A stretch of DNA of 64,000 nt from assembly GCF_000189635.1 (NCBI RefSeq), contig NW_002476559.1, forward strand, positions 1 to 64,000, given 5' to 3'. The number at the start of each line of letters is the position of its first letter. The first letter of the stretch is position 1. Shown here one piece after another: positions 23,505 through 36,701 of this stretch. A program made the translations under genes and the position numbers. This stretch comes from Tetrahymena thermophila SB210. Lineage: Eukaryota; Ciliophora; Oligohymenophorea; Hymenostomatida; Tetrahymenidae. The notes under the pieces are model-generated. The model searched no databases and was not told where the DNA came from. It saw nothing but the letters and a program-made list of their open reading frames with translations.

Positions 23505-26123
23505 TTATTAAGATTAAATTCACAAATCAAAGAATTTAATATTATTATTGGATTTTAGTTAGTGAATGAATTAGTTAAATGATAAATAATCTGAAATATA
23601 CAATTTTTTGAAAAAATTATTATTTCATTATCTTAATAATAATAATTAATTTGTTCAATCTAGAATCAAAATATATTTATTATCAGCTCAATAACTGTGT
23701 ATTTAGCTTTTTCTATCTCAAGTCTTTCATTAAATTTAAATTTACATTTTGTCACATTGTTTTGTTAGAATTAGATTTTTATGTTTAATTTTAGCTAAAT
23801 TAATTTTAAAAATATTTTTGTTCAATTTTTTAAGTTAATTAATTAAAAGCTATCTCTACCTATTTATACTATTCATAAAATCTATACCATGATTCAAAAA
23901 AGTACTTTTTTGCAAAATTTTAATTAATAGATTTTTGTTTGAAGCTTTTGTATTTATTGTGGCAATTATATATTGATTTTATACCTCTTTGTTTACTTTT
24001 TATCTATCTATCAATTAATTAATTAATTAATTAATCTATCTTTTTTAATTAAAGATTCGCTTAACTCACAAATTCATCAAAAATCAATCAGATTTAATTT
24101 GATTAAAAGCAGTGTAATTAAATTTCCCCTCCTCCCAAGCGAGATTAGCTTCAATAGAAATGAGGTATAAATATGAAAAATAATATTTTATTTTCTAAAT
24201 AATACAAAGAAAAACCCTTTGAACTTTCAAAGAAAATTCTTTTGATTTTAGAGTCTCTAAAACAAAAGTAAAGAAAACTGAATTTCATTATTATTATTTA
24301 TTTGTGTTAAATTGTTTAAAATTATGAAATTGTTTTAAAGTAAAATCCATAATATAAAATGCAGTATTTTTAAGCAAAAGCTTTTTTTAGCAAATTTAGT
24401 TAACCTTAAGATGATAGAGACCAAAAAAAATGCAATATCCTTAAGTTATTTAGCGAAAAGACCTGATATTCAACATAATTAATCCTCATCATATTTAATT
24501 TAAATGCATCATATAATCTCATTATTATCATATTTATTATGATTTGAGAATGAGTATTGTGGTTCCTATTTCAAAAGCAACTATAAATACTTTAGGATTT
24601 TAAGAATTTTGATCAATATTTAAATGGTAAAAATCATAAAATGTGAAAAATATTTAGAAAAAATCTCATTTTTAACTGTTAATAATAATGAACATCCATC
24701 CATATAATATAATGCATATGGATAAATATTAAAAATAAAATGTTATTATTTCAAGCTAAAATAATTACAAATAATAGAAATTTGAAACAAGACAAAATCA
24801 CAATATAACATGATCAGTAAAAAAAAAAAATTTGGTTGTTACAAATTTGAAAAAAAGAATTAATGATTATAATGTGATTAAATAATGAATGATTATTTTG
24901 TCAAAATCATTATTAAAATAATCAAAAAAAATGATAACAAAAGGTAATTTCAGCAAAGTACAGATACAAAAGTGATATTATAAAATAAAAATAAATACAT
25001 CTTTTGCAGATTATGAAATATGCACATGTTTTATGCAAAAATTTGGAGAATTTACTATTGTCTAATACTACTGTTTATTATAACAAAAGTTAATTAAATC
25101 TTCTTACTACAGATTTTAAATGGTAAATTTTTACTTATCCTGTTTTTCATAAAAAATAAAAGCTTTTATTGCTAACGTCATATAAGATTAATAGATTCCA
25201 CACATTAACTAAAAAAATTTTACATAATTAATCAATTTATTTAGTTACATATATTTTTTTAATATATGAGTTTTGAAAGAAGAAACTAAAAAATACAAAG
25301 TTTAAACAAAAATAATATTTAATAATTTATTTTTATTAGCTAATCATTATTTATTTATTTGTATCTTATTTTTTGCTTTTTGTTTGATCACTTGTTTTCA
25401 AAAGTATGAATATTATAAATGATCTGATTGATTATTTAAGAAGTTGCTTTCACGAAAAGAGTCATCCATAAACATATTATCGTTCTCTATTTAACCAACA
25501 CACTATTGATAGTTAATATCAAGTTATTATTAATCATAATATTCATCAATAGATGGATAGATTTATTCAGTTCTCTAAGTATCCAAAGTGTTGGTAAACT
25601 ATTCTGTGATCAACTGTGTTGAAAATAGAATCTCCTGATTATTATTTTCACTAAATGATACAATTAGAGGACCTTTTTTTCTTCCTTATTATTTTTTTTA
25701 TATTTAAAATTAAGGATCATTATTATGCTTAATTCTTATATGGTTAGAAAGGGAGCCTTCGCCTTAAAGAGTTTTTCCACATTTACAGACTAACTATTTA
25801 GCTGGGGTTTGTTTAGGTTTATTTCTAAGATTTTTCGAATCAAGTGGTCTTCCAACTTTAGCATTTGTTAAGTTAAAGTTTTTTTTGTCGTTGTTATGTT
25901 TCAATCTTATGTGATTAAATAACGAAGCATTTCTTTCATAATTTTTTCCACAGCGACAAATAAATTTTTTTTTTTCCATTTATGAATTTTTTAATTTAGT
26001 TTTTATTTTAATAATTATAAATATAAAATTAAAAAATAATTTGCTTCTACTTAATAATGACTTTCCTTAATATAATTTAAGGAATTAAAAATGTGATCAA
26101 TAAATAGTAAGGCCTAAAGTATA
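23505..26123. repeat. Tandem duplication unit B (about 2.6 kb)
   Basis: Second copy of unit A, in direct orientation. The stretch 23505-25397 is gene-free AT-rich DNA that matches 20883-22777 closely, including an ATTA microsatellite near 24015. The high similarity of noncoding DNA points to a recent duplication. Confidence 0.9.
25398..25979 (-). CDS. CxC zinc-finger protein, paralogue 3 (intact)
   Basis: Single exon from ATG 25977-25979 to TGA 25398-25400, 193 residues. It starts MEKKKFICRCGKN and has two modules of the CxC...HxxxxH type (CRCG...NHIRLKH, CKCG...NHIRIKH). A GRPLDSKN AT-hook-like segment lies between them and a GRKKGPL motif lies after the second. The C-terminus is Q/D/Y-rich (YPSIDEYYDQQQL, FMDDSFRES). 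This is the intact version of the frameshifted copy in unit A. A DNA-binding role is inferred from the fingers and the GRP motif. I cannot name the family. Confidence 0.75.
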
Positions 26124-26973
26124 GGCTAATAATCCATGTCAAATAACTTAAAAAGAACTTAAAGCTAGTTAGTTACTCAATTATGCTAAAATTTTCTTAC
26201 AAAATGTAAAAAAATAAATTCTTACACTCTCAAATACAAACTAAAAAGATTTTATTGTAATCTAGTTTATTAATAAATTTACATAATTAATGCACTTTTA
26301 AGTGGTTGATTAACTTGAAAATGTTAGCTACATCAATTCTTAAAAACAAAGAAACATTGTAGATATATTGATCTCTCAAATTTAATTTAATAAATTTATA
26401 AATTTCTCATGGGAAAAAGAAACACTACCAAAAAAATCAAGTTATTAATCAATATTTTTTCATTTAGTTTTGGATACTATTATAAATTAGTATTATGTAA
26501 ATGAAAAATAGTTGTATATGTAATTTAATTTATGGATAATTAAAAATTACCCAATTTAAATATGAGGCAATCTATATTAAAATTAAATTTTTTACCATCA
26601 AATATAGAGACAGACATAATAACTAGTTTATTTTAAGGAATAAAATATAAAATTATATTTTTTAAATTAAATAATTTTATTCAATTTAACTTTACACTTT
26701 AGTATCAAGAATATATAAACATATTCTAAACATATTTTATCTATATTAAATATATATCTTATTACATATCATCACTAAATAGAATCTAATTTATCATAAT
26801 ACGTTGAATAAGAATTAATCAATCAATATATTTCTTTACTTTTTTTAGAGAAGATATCTTTAAATAGTGGAGTATGTATTTTATTTATTGTTAATTAAGT
26901 TATTTTGATAGGAATTTTATTTATTTTGTTAAATTATTTTGCATTTTAATTCAATAGAATTTATTCAACAATT

Positions 26974-27073
26974 NNNNNNNNNNNNNNNNNNNNNNNNNNN
27001 NNNNNNNNNNNNNNNNNNNNNNNNNNNNNNNNNNNNNNNNNNNNNNNNNNNNNNNNNNNNNNNNNNNNNNNNN
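26974..27073. other. Assembly gap (100 N)
   Basis: Exactly 100 N characters, the conventional size for a gap of unknown length. Confidence 0.99.
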
Positions 27074-28984
27074 AATTAGTAAAAGAATTATTTAATATTT
27101 AATTTTATATTTTATATGAATAAATATTTAAAATATATTTATTTGTAAAAAAATAATTTGTAAATAATATTTATGCAACAGAAATTATGTCTTAAGCAGA
27201 AATATTTTAAACAATGAAAAATTATTATGCTCAGATTTACACTATTTAACAGCTTTTTGCCAAAATCTTGTGGTGTTTTAATTAAGTAAATAATAGTAAG
27301 TTAAAAAACAAATAATAGGAATAAAACAACAAGAGATTTACAAAAAATCAAGTTTATATTAGATATAATTAATCAAAATAATTTAGGGTAAAAAAAAAAA
27401 ACCTTATTTAAGTAACCTTAGATAATAACAATTTAGTAAATAAATTAGTATCAGAAATAAGATTTGATGACAACTACAAAATAAATATCAATCAATAGAT
27501 CATCCTAAATTATGAAATTGGTTTTGTTATATGCTAAAAGTAATAACCTGAAATACAAGATTTTTTTTTAATCAAAGAATATTAATAAATTTTTCATTCA
27601 TTCATAGATTAATTTTGATTTTAAAAAATAACTAATGTTTTAAAGTATATTAACTAATAAAAAATATCACAAACATTTAATTTAATTCTTAGCTAGAAAC
27701 TTAACAAAAAATTGGTAAAAAACATCTTCCAAATAAAAATAATTGAGATAATTAGATTTCGAAACAAAAGAATTAGGTTTAAATAAATATCAGTTTATTT
27801 AAGTAACTTTATTAGTATTTAATAATCTCTACCCAATTTCTAATAAAAGATTATATGAAATAATAATATAAAAAATTGCAATAAAACAAATGATTCTTTG
27901 ATAAAAAGAATATCAATTTAATAATCATATTCAAACTACCTATTTAATATTCATTTTTTTATTAATAGATTCAATCCGACGCTATAATCCCATTTTATTT
28001 TCTCTATTAGATAGAACTAGAATATAAAAGTATACAAAGTTCTAAAGTAATAATACTAAAATACATTAAAATTTTATTTACATACAATAATATTTTTATT
28101 TTGTAAATTGTTTATTTTTATCTAAATAATTATTGATCTATTTATAATTGAGTAGTACAAATCAAATTAGATTTAAAAACACAAAAATTATCCATCAAAT
28201 TAATTTAATTTTAAGTAAAGTAAAAAAATTTATTGGATATATTTTTAAATAATAAGAATTGGTCTTTAGCTTAACTCTAATATAATATCCTTTAGCTTTT
28301 ATCCATTTATTTATTTCAATATATATATATATATTTACTTACTTTTTAATTTTGCAAATTATTTTTACTCTTTCCATCCAATATAATAAAACTTCTAGTT
28401 AAATCATTATTAGCTTCCATCTCATATATTAAACTGCTATTAATTAAGTTGAAATTTTAATTAAAGTGCAAAATATTAAAGGGAGGGGGGGAAAAAAATA
28501 AATAGGCTTTTATTTTTATCTTTAAGTAGTGGTTATATATGGGTAAATATTTTTATAAGTAAAGAACTTATGGATTCTACCTCCCACCTAATTTTTTTAA
28601 ATATCATAACTTTTAATAATTAAATCAAATATTAACCATTTATAGTTTGAATAAATTAACTGTTATATTTTAATTTTTATACTTAAATTATTTATACTGA
28701 AAAAGATATTAAAATTATTATTATTTTTCCAATTAACTATTTCATTAACTTCTATTATTTAATACTTTTAAAAATTTTATTTAGGCATATTATTATAATG
28801 AATAAAGCTAACAAAACCTTCAGTTAATAAAAAAATATAAAACATTTAAAGATAAATGTAAAATACATATCACCTACATTAGTTAATTACTAATATTTTA
28901 ATTACTTATAATAACTTTTAATTATATATTTGATAAAAATATCTAATATTTTAATTTTTTTTGTTTCAATTAAAATAATTAATA

Positions 28985-29106
28985 GTATTTATTGATTATT
29001 TATTATGTAATTTATTTGAAGTTGTTATTTAATTAAAAAAATATTCGTGTATTATTGATTATTACGTAATTTAATTGAAGTTGTTATTTAATAAAAAAAA
29101 ATATTC
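28985..29106. repeat. Imperfect tandem duplication, two copies of about 60 bp
   Basis: Two adjacent copies share TATTGATTATT, GTAATTTA(T/A)TTGAAG, TTGTTATTTAAT and AAAATATTC in the same order. Confidence 0.8.
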
Positions 29107-29398
29107 AAGATGTTAAATAAAGTTTTTTATTTTTTTTAAAACGTGCTTATTTATTTATAATGGTGAACAAATCTTATTTTTAGGCAAATTAACTTGAATA
29201 ATTAATAATCAATGTATTTTTTAATAGAATTTGATTTATTATTTCAATAAATTTGTATAAGAATTCTGCAGAATTTTGTTTAAATTATTTGGATTTATTC
29301 ACAAACAAAAACGAAAAAAAAAAATTAGATTTGCAAATTTTAGAAAATTAATTAACTAATTTTTTTGTTTAAATTAAAAAAGTATATCAAATAAACAA

Positions 29399-30381
29399 AT
29401 GTAGGATTTTTACCCTAAAAAGAAGGAAGAATAGGTTGACACTCTTTTTAAATTCATAATAGTAGGAAATGCTTCATCAGGAAAGACATGCTTGTTACAT
29501 TATTTTATAGAAGGAAAGCGTAATTAATTACAAAATTTAAAGCAGACAATAATAAAATATGAATTTTAATTTGCCATTTAATTGAAACAATAGATAGATT
29601 GATTAATATATGTTTATTTAGATTAAGCAAAACGCTAAAAAAATTAAAATATTTATATATTTTAACAGCAAAATAAAATTCAACTTATACTATTGGTGTT
29701 GAATTTGGGTCTAAAATTGAAAAGGTTGGATCAAAGCTAGTTAAATTTTAAATTTGGGATACTGCAGGATAGGAAAGATTTAGATCAGTAGCACGCACAT
29801 ATTATAGGGGAGCAGTAGGAGCAGTAATCGTTTTTGATCTGACAAAGTAAAATATTAGTTAGAAATCAATAAATATTTTGAAAATACAAGAAGAAATTAT
29901 TTACATTTCATTCTAACCTTATTTTTTAATACTTATTTCACAGCATAGATTCATTTCACTCACTTTAAAATTGGGTCAATGATGTTAGAGAATTAGCAAA
30001 TAAGGAAGTATGTATTGTAGTTTGTGGAAATAAATCTGATTTGACAGATGAACGTGCAGTTTAAAGTCATGAAGCAAAACGTTAATGTGAAAGTCTAGAT
30101 GTAGAATACATCGAAACAAGCGCATTAACTGGTGAAAATGTAAATGAAGCATTTTCTATTATAACTAAGACTATTTTGCAAAAAATAGAAAATAATTAAA
30201 TGGGTAATAAATACTATTTAAAATAAATATTAATTGTTAGATTTTATGAAATATTTTTTTTAAAATTAAATAATTTTATCTTTTATCATTTTTATTAAAA
30301 GAGCCTATTTTTTAACCGCGTCCATTTACACCTAAGCCTGATTAATTTGATATTGATAAACCTACAAAATGCAATTGTTGA
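29399..30381 (+). CDS. Rab-family small GTPase, Rab4-like
   Basis: Four exons (29399-29519, 29669-29846, 29944-30203, 30302-30381) join in phase to 212 residues, the normal Rab length. G1 is GNASSGKT; switch I region has YTIGVEFG; G3 is WDTAGQERFRS; G4 is GNKSD; G5 is [10 protein letters not shown]. The protein ends CNC, a CxC double-prenylation site. The phrases GNA-SGK-CLLH-FIE and [11 protein letters not shown] resemble animal Rab4 more than other Rabs, which points to early/recycling endosomes. All nucleotide-binding residues are present, with the switch II glutamine intact. Placement as Rab4 rather than Rab2/14 rests on these motifs only. Confidence 0.9.
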
Positions 30382-31925
30382 TCATAAAATCTAATAAAAT
30401 AATAATAAGCTATGATATTATAATCCAAATCATTAAAATATTAAAAAAATTTCAATAAATTAGTTTGAAAATATAAAAAATAATTAACTTAATAATAAAT
30501 AAATATAATTCTCATATAATTATCATATTCTAGAACTATCTATCTCTCTATATTTTATACAATAAAAATTAAATAATTATTAATCACATTTATTTATTTA
30601 TTATTTCCTTCATTATTATATATTCAATAAAAATATTCTAAAAATGTATCTAACTAAAAAATTAAAAAATGAATGAAAGAATTTAATCATTAAATTTAAA
30701 ACATAAAAAATTCAGAAATAATATATTGTTGATAGACATAATTTATACCCCTCCACAGCATAAAATTTTATTTAAGGAGTGAAATATAATTATTTAATAA
30801 CACACTGATTGATAGATATTAAAAGCGTTTATTATAAAATATTAATTTATTTTATGAACATTTAAGTCTCAAATTTAAAAACTTTATTTGAACAAGTTTT
30901 TTTAACACTTTTTTCAAAAAATAAAAACCTTTAATAATTCTAACTTTTAATTAAAAAATGTGTTAGAGTTCAAGATATATAGGATAAAGTTATTAAAAAC
31001 AGAAATATATATAATAACATGTTCAAATTTTAATTTAGTATAGCAATATACCTGCCAATGAAAAATTTAGTAGTTTAAATACCACTAAAAACATAATTAG
31101 AAACCTATTCAACTTTAATTCATATTTGGTTATCTTAAATTGAAAATTTATCATATTTGAATAAACTTGTAAGTAACATTTTGATGATTTAATTTATTTA
31201 TGTTTTAATCAGAAAATAATTAATTAAAAAAGAACTAATCAGATGATGATATCAGTTAAAATTCTTTATTAATTAATTAGTTAATTCAATCTTGCTGAAG
31301 CCATAGAAAAGTGCCAATTTAAAATCATTATATAGTTTAAATATTTATTTTTTTTTCCATAAATCCTTAAATATTTATTTTTTTTTTCCATAAATCCTTA
31401 TATGTTAAAACCATACCCTTTATTTGGATTTTTTTTTTTTTGAAAATTTCTAGACACATTTGTTGACTCATTTTTTTTATTTTATCAAAATGGAATATTT
31501 TTTTCTTTCTTTTTTCTGAGTCACTTCTAAAAATATTAATAAAAAAAAAATTTAGTATATTCTTTAAGCTTTAATCCTTGTTTTTAGCATTAGATTGAAA
31601 AAATTACTTTTAGTCATATTTTTAAAATTAAAAATGTTTCTTTCTAATTCAAAAAGTAATATATTTAAATATAATAATGAGAAATACTCAAAATTGCAGT
31701 TAAAATGAAGGAGTTAAAATAGTTTAATTTAATTTATAATAAATAACTTACTAAGAAATTTTTAATAATTTACAAGTAAGTTTTATATGAAATAAAAATA
31801 AGAAATGTAATAAATATAAATATTTCAATTTAAATTAATTAAATATTAATTTTAAATTAAGTTGATTAGCTTTAATTTTTTATTCATAAATTAAAATTGA
31901 TTTTTTAGTTTTTGGATAGAAATAA
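30382..31925. other. Intergenic, AT-rich
   Basis: Convergent spacer between the Rab gene and the membrane RING gene. Apart from a short tandem repeat at 31339-31400 I see only AT-rich sequence. Confidence 0.6.
31339..31400. repeat. Tandem duplicate of about 30 bp
   Basis: Two consecutive copies of AAATATTTA, a T-run, then CCATAAATCCTT. Confidence 0.85.
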
Positions 31926-34847
31926 TCAATACAGAGCAACAGCTCTGCACATTGGACATTTTTAATTTACTTTGAACCATTCTATTATACAGCCTTTATG
32001 AAAACACCTTTTACAGCAATCAGATAAGTAAACTTAATCTTTCTCTTCAAATTCAACTAAGCAAATGATACAGCAAAGCTCTGATAATTCCTATTCAGTA
32101 TACTTTTTAGTAGATTAAAGTGTGTTTTTAATGTCGTTGAGAGAGTGAGTTTTTAATTCTTTTTTACTCTTACAAGCTAATAATTAGAAAAAGAGATAGA
32201 AAATGAGAGCTATCAGCATGAAAATTAGAGCAACAGTCACAATTATAATCTATAACCAATTTACTATTGAGTAATAAAAGCTAAATACTATTGCAACATT
32301 TATTTCAGATGGGTAACAAAAAGAAAAAGTGAATTCAAGCAAGTTGTATATTACCAAATAGTATTCTTCAAGAAATGAATAGACTCTCATTATTTTAGAC
32401 AGCAAAAGCCTGTCTTTGTACTTTATTATAACTTCAATTTCTCTTTAAATTAAGTTTGAATTAATTTGGTAGAGCATTTGCTAATTATTATCTAATAAAT
32501 AATCAGTATCTTTTATATTAGAACGGTTTATGTGATTTATTTAAAGTAAATGCTTCTGATAATAATCATAGCTCACCCTATTTTCTCTGATATTAGGAGA
32601 GTTTAGTAATATATTTTATAAAATATTAGTGTCCTTAATAATTTTGATTGTTAAATTAAAAACTTGAATCAAGTAATAGTTTTCTATAGCTGAAATATTT
32701 TATTTGCTTTATTTATTTTAGTTAGCTTCATTGACATTTTAAGCATTTTATTCACATTATGCTTCAATTAAATTAGGATTATCAATATTGTTGTTACTGT
32801 TTGAAGTATTACTATTTATTTATCCATTAGAATTAACTTGGAGGTTTTAAATATTGTTATTACTATTTTGATTATTGTTATTATTTATTTAATTATTAAA
32901 AACTACATTATTATTATTGTTGAAACCTTAAAATGAAATTTAATTTTAATTGCTATTACTATTATTATTGGAATATTACTAATTATTAGAATTATTATTT
33001 GCTCTATTTTAATTAACAATATTATTTACTTGAGATTACTATTGTTGTAAGCTTTACTAATATTTTATTGCAGTCATAATTAATTATACATACTCTTCGG
33101 GGATTGCTTGATCAATTTAATGCATTGATATATTGTTATTTGCAACATATTAATTGTTTTATATTTAAACATTTTACTATGCTAACATATAATTATTTTA
33201 AGGAATATTAATGACCTAATTGTTTTGAATACTAGCATTATTTATATTATTATTGTTGTTGCTGATATTGTCATTTTAATTAGCTTATTCCTAATCTTAA
33301 GGCTGTTAAATACTTATTTATTCTATCTTGTTCTGTAAATCTTTTTACTTTTTGTATTAAATTTATAAATCAGAAATCAGGTAAAAGAAAAGATCATGAC
33401 TGAGAATGTTAACTTCATATAGATTCAAAGTACTTAGATGTTGCTATGATTTCATATATACATAAATATTTAAAAGAAAATTTCTAAACGAGAAGAGCGT
33501 ATAAAGACAGAAGTGCGCAAGTATTGTAGCATTACAAAATTAAGATGCATTCCTGATCATAAGATATAAGAATCCTATACAGAGAGGAAAATAATATATA
33601 ATCAATTGAATTTTCTTGAATTTCAGTTTTTAACATAAAATGCTATTCAAGGAATTAATTGATTGTGTTCTAAGCTCTAGTCTATACCTCAATGAAGAGA
33701 TATATGCCTAAGTTTATTACAACTAGAATGAATATTCATCACTTTAGTTTTGTGGAGCTACAACAGCCTAATCTTAAGGTTAGTTTTAATTATTATTTTA
33801 TTACAATTGAATTTCTTACTGACTCGCATTCTAAGCTTAGTTTTCTTAATTTATTATCTGATTGGCTTCCTATAAAGGAGCAATTTATTCTACATTTCTC
33901 AAATTTTGATTCTCATCATCCACTTACTATCCTTTAGATTCCTACACTTTTAACTCCTGATTTTGAATTATATCTTGATTGATGTCTAGATTTTCTTTTG
34001 AATCGTCTTTTAGGATAGTAGTTGCTTTTGTAAATATTTAATTTGTAGATTGATCCAGATCAATAATATCGTTAGCAGATAACATTCTCTTTTAATTTTT
34101 ATTTTAATCATAATTATTTTTTTAATTGGGCTCGTTTGAAATATATAATTCAGAATTAGATCTCTTTAGCAAAAACTTTCCCTTATTTAAAACCACGCCT
34201 TCTCCTTTGAAAGAATTCATTAGGATTTTATTAAGATTTTCTTCTTATTTGTTCTCTTTGATTTAAATATCAAGGTTATTTGATCTTTCTATCAAGTATT
34301 GAACAGAATTTTCTAACTTTTATTTGTTCTCCTATTTTTCAGAGTAATTCCCAAATTGCTCTATCTGATCATTCTCCATTTTTTAAAATATTTAATCTCC
34401 TTTAATATTTTCAAAATTTAATGCTAGCTATTCTATCTCTATTTTTTTTTTAGAATTTTGCGAGTTTTGAATTACTTTTATTTACTCATTATTCTAAAAC
34501 TCGTTTGTTTACTAGAAAGATATCTATTCTTCTATGTTATTAAATACAATTAAACCTTCATCCCATTCTTTGTTTTCATGTTGAATTTTTTCCTGATCAT
34601 TATTTATTTATGAATTATCCGCAGCCACTTTGACAAAATTTTGTATGTCTTTTGATATAAATTGTAAATCTTCAACATCTTCATTTTAGTTGAACTCTAT
34701 GTTATTTTAAATAAAATTAGCTTTGCAATACTCTATCTAATTCTTAGATGAATTTAAGCTCTAGTTAGCGAGTATATTCTACTAAAGTTCATCTCTTGTA
34801 TCTTAGAAGGAACTTTATATTTTTATATCTGGCTAATTTATTTGCAT
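31926..34847 (-). CDS. Q/N-rich membrane protein with C-terminal RING finger
   Basis: One frame is open without TGA from ATG 34845-34847 to TGA 31926-31928, 973 residues. Residues 1-400 are charged, Q/N/E-rich and partly coiled coil. A hydrophobic region lies around 415-470 (for example YYFPLCIGFLYL). A long Q/N-rich stretch follows, coded mostly by AAT, TAA and CAA. A strong membrane helix sits near 862-892 (IIIVTVALIFMLIALIFYLF), followed directly by a cytosolic tail. The tail ends in a RING finger: CIIC, a DCCKRCFHKGC core and CPMC (about 924-968). The architecture suggests a membrane-anchored E3 ubiquitin ligase. The weakest part is 33420-33640, where the translation looks less protein-like; two adjacent genes or an in-frame intron are possible, although no TGA separates the halves. 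Confidence 0.65.
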
Positions 34848-35635
34848 GTTCGCTCTTTTTTAAATTATAAAAATTAGATTCTTTTGTTTGATTTCAATAG
34901 AATTAAACTTTTTGAAAATTTATATTTATTAGTGATATGAATGAAAGTAGGTTTTGCAAAAAAAACAAATAATAAACCATTTAAATTCTTGTTAAACTAT
35001 AAAGAAAGATTAAATAATAATTAATTAAATGAATTAATGAATGATTTAATTTGCTTTTTAGATTATTTAATTTATCTTTCTATCTAATAACTAAGTAAAT
35101 AATTAGATTTTAAAAATCAACTCTTTCAAAAGTTTAATTGTAAAATAAAAACAGTACATAAAAAAATATTTATAATAAATTAATTGCTCTTAGCTAGCAA
35201 TTGATTATTCTTTTATATACTTTAACTTTAAAAATAAGCTCATATAATTATACTAGGAATATAATAGAAGAGCTTGTGGCAATTAAATTTTTATTAGGTA
35301 GACAACTATGCTTTTTTTTTATTTTAAATTATTTTTTAAAAATTAATCTTTTTAATTTTAAAGATTACTTACTAAAACATTTATTTAGAGCAAATTTATT
35401 TACAAAAATTTTAGAGGGAATTTAATTTTAGTATAGTCAAAAGTTTAAGCAAAATTTGGTAAATTTAAATTTGAGAAATTATTTATTTTAAAAAATTATA
35501 TAATATTCAATCCAACATTAAAATATTTTAAATTAAATTTTCTTTTTTTCTATTATTAGTTTGATGAGTTTTAAAAAAATAAACAAATATATCAATCGAA
35601 TTTATTTAATTTAATTGCTATTATAATATAAAAAA

Positions 35636-35706
35636 TGCACCGACCGGGAATCGAACCCGGGTCAAAGCGATGGCAACGCTCTATTCTACCACTAAACCAT
35701 CGGTGC
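35636..35706 (-). tRNA. tRNA-Gly (anticodon GCC), copy 1
   Basis: The minus strand folds as a 71-base tRNA. The acceptor stem is GCACCGA/TCGGTGC with discriminator A. A-box is TGGTTTAGTGG, B-box is GGTTCGATTCC, and the anticodon loop TTGCCAT has GCC at 35672-35674. A T-run follows the 3' end, as expected for Pol III termination. There is no intron and CCA is not encoded. Confidence 0.97.
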
Positions 35707-35950
35707 TTTCGGTGAAAAACTTCATTTCAAATTGATGAAATCAAAACTCTTTTTCTAAATTTAAATTTCTTTTTAATAAATCAATAATTGTGTTGAGTAT
35801 TAAATACTTATATATTAATAAATTATTTGATTTAATATGTTTTTAAAAAATAAAGAATGAAATTTATTTATTTGGAACTTGTAGATTTTAACTGAAAAAA
35901 ATTAAATATTATTAAATTACTTTTTAATCTAAATAAATATTTATAAAAAA

Positions 35951-36021
35951 TGCACCGACCGGGAATCGAACCCGGGTCAAAGCGATGGCAACGCTCTATT
36001 CTACCACTAAACCATCGGTGC
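35951..36021 (-). tRNA. tRNA-Gly (anticodon GCC), copy 2
   Basis: Identical to copy 1 over all 71 bases and in the same orientation, 315 bases away. The flanks are also identical for a few bases on each side (TTTTTT after the 3' end and TCACCGAAA before the 5' end), so this is a recent duplication of a small cassette. Confidence 0.97.
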
Positions 36022-36701
36022 TTTCGGTGATAGTCTATTTTGTAAGTATTTCTTCTAGAGTGCTTTAATTTTAAGATAAATTTAATGAATTATTAAATAT
36101 TCACTTTTATTAAAGCTAAATATATAACTAAAATTAATAATAAATAAATGAAAACTAACAACTGTATTAATTTATCTTTTTTTATTTCATTTTATTTATC
36201 TCTCTATCAAATATGTAATTTATTTATTAATTTAAAAATTTATAAAAAGCCTTTGAAAATTTTTAGATAAATAATTCATATGTTTAAATTTGAGCTTTTA
36301 TAATTTTTATAAATAAAAATTAATTTATACATCTAAAAGTATAAACTTTTGAAAATATAATATAATTTCTTAAAAATTAAGGGTATTAGATATAATTTAA
36401 TATTTTTAAATAAAGCTGCTTTTTAGGTTCGTTCATCATTAATTTAATTTAATTTTTTGTTTGGATGAGTATTGAAAATTTATGCTTCATATAAGATATT
36501 TATATATTAATTTAAATATTAAATAATAATTTTTATTAGAGTGAAATTTATTTTGCAAGAAAATATATTACAATATTTATGTATTTATATAAACTCTATT
36601 TAAGTTAAATTAATACTATTAAAGTAACTTAAATAGGAAAAAAAGGTAATTCTAAACTTAATATTAATCTAAACAAATATTAGTTAGATCAAATTAATTT
36701 T

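Larger units (their letters stand above)
26124..29398. other. Intergenic, AT-rich, with assembly gap
   Basis: About 3.3 kb without a gene that I can see. It contains the 100-N gap, an AT dinucleotide run near 28321-28337, a G-rich run near 28481-28490 and a small tandem duplication at 28985-29106. A gene could be hidden in the gap only if the gap is larger than shown. Confidence 0.6.
34848..36701. other. Intergenic with two tRNA genes
   Basis: AT-rich spacer containing only the two tRNA-Gly genes. The upstream part (34848-35630) should hold the promoter of the membrane RING gene. Confidence 0.6.

Noticed and set aside
33692..33979. Plus-strand ORF from 33692
   Set aside because: It is antisense to the long minus-strand frame, whose translation has more natural E/Q/N-rich coding composition and runs for 973 codons.
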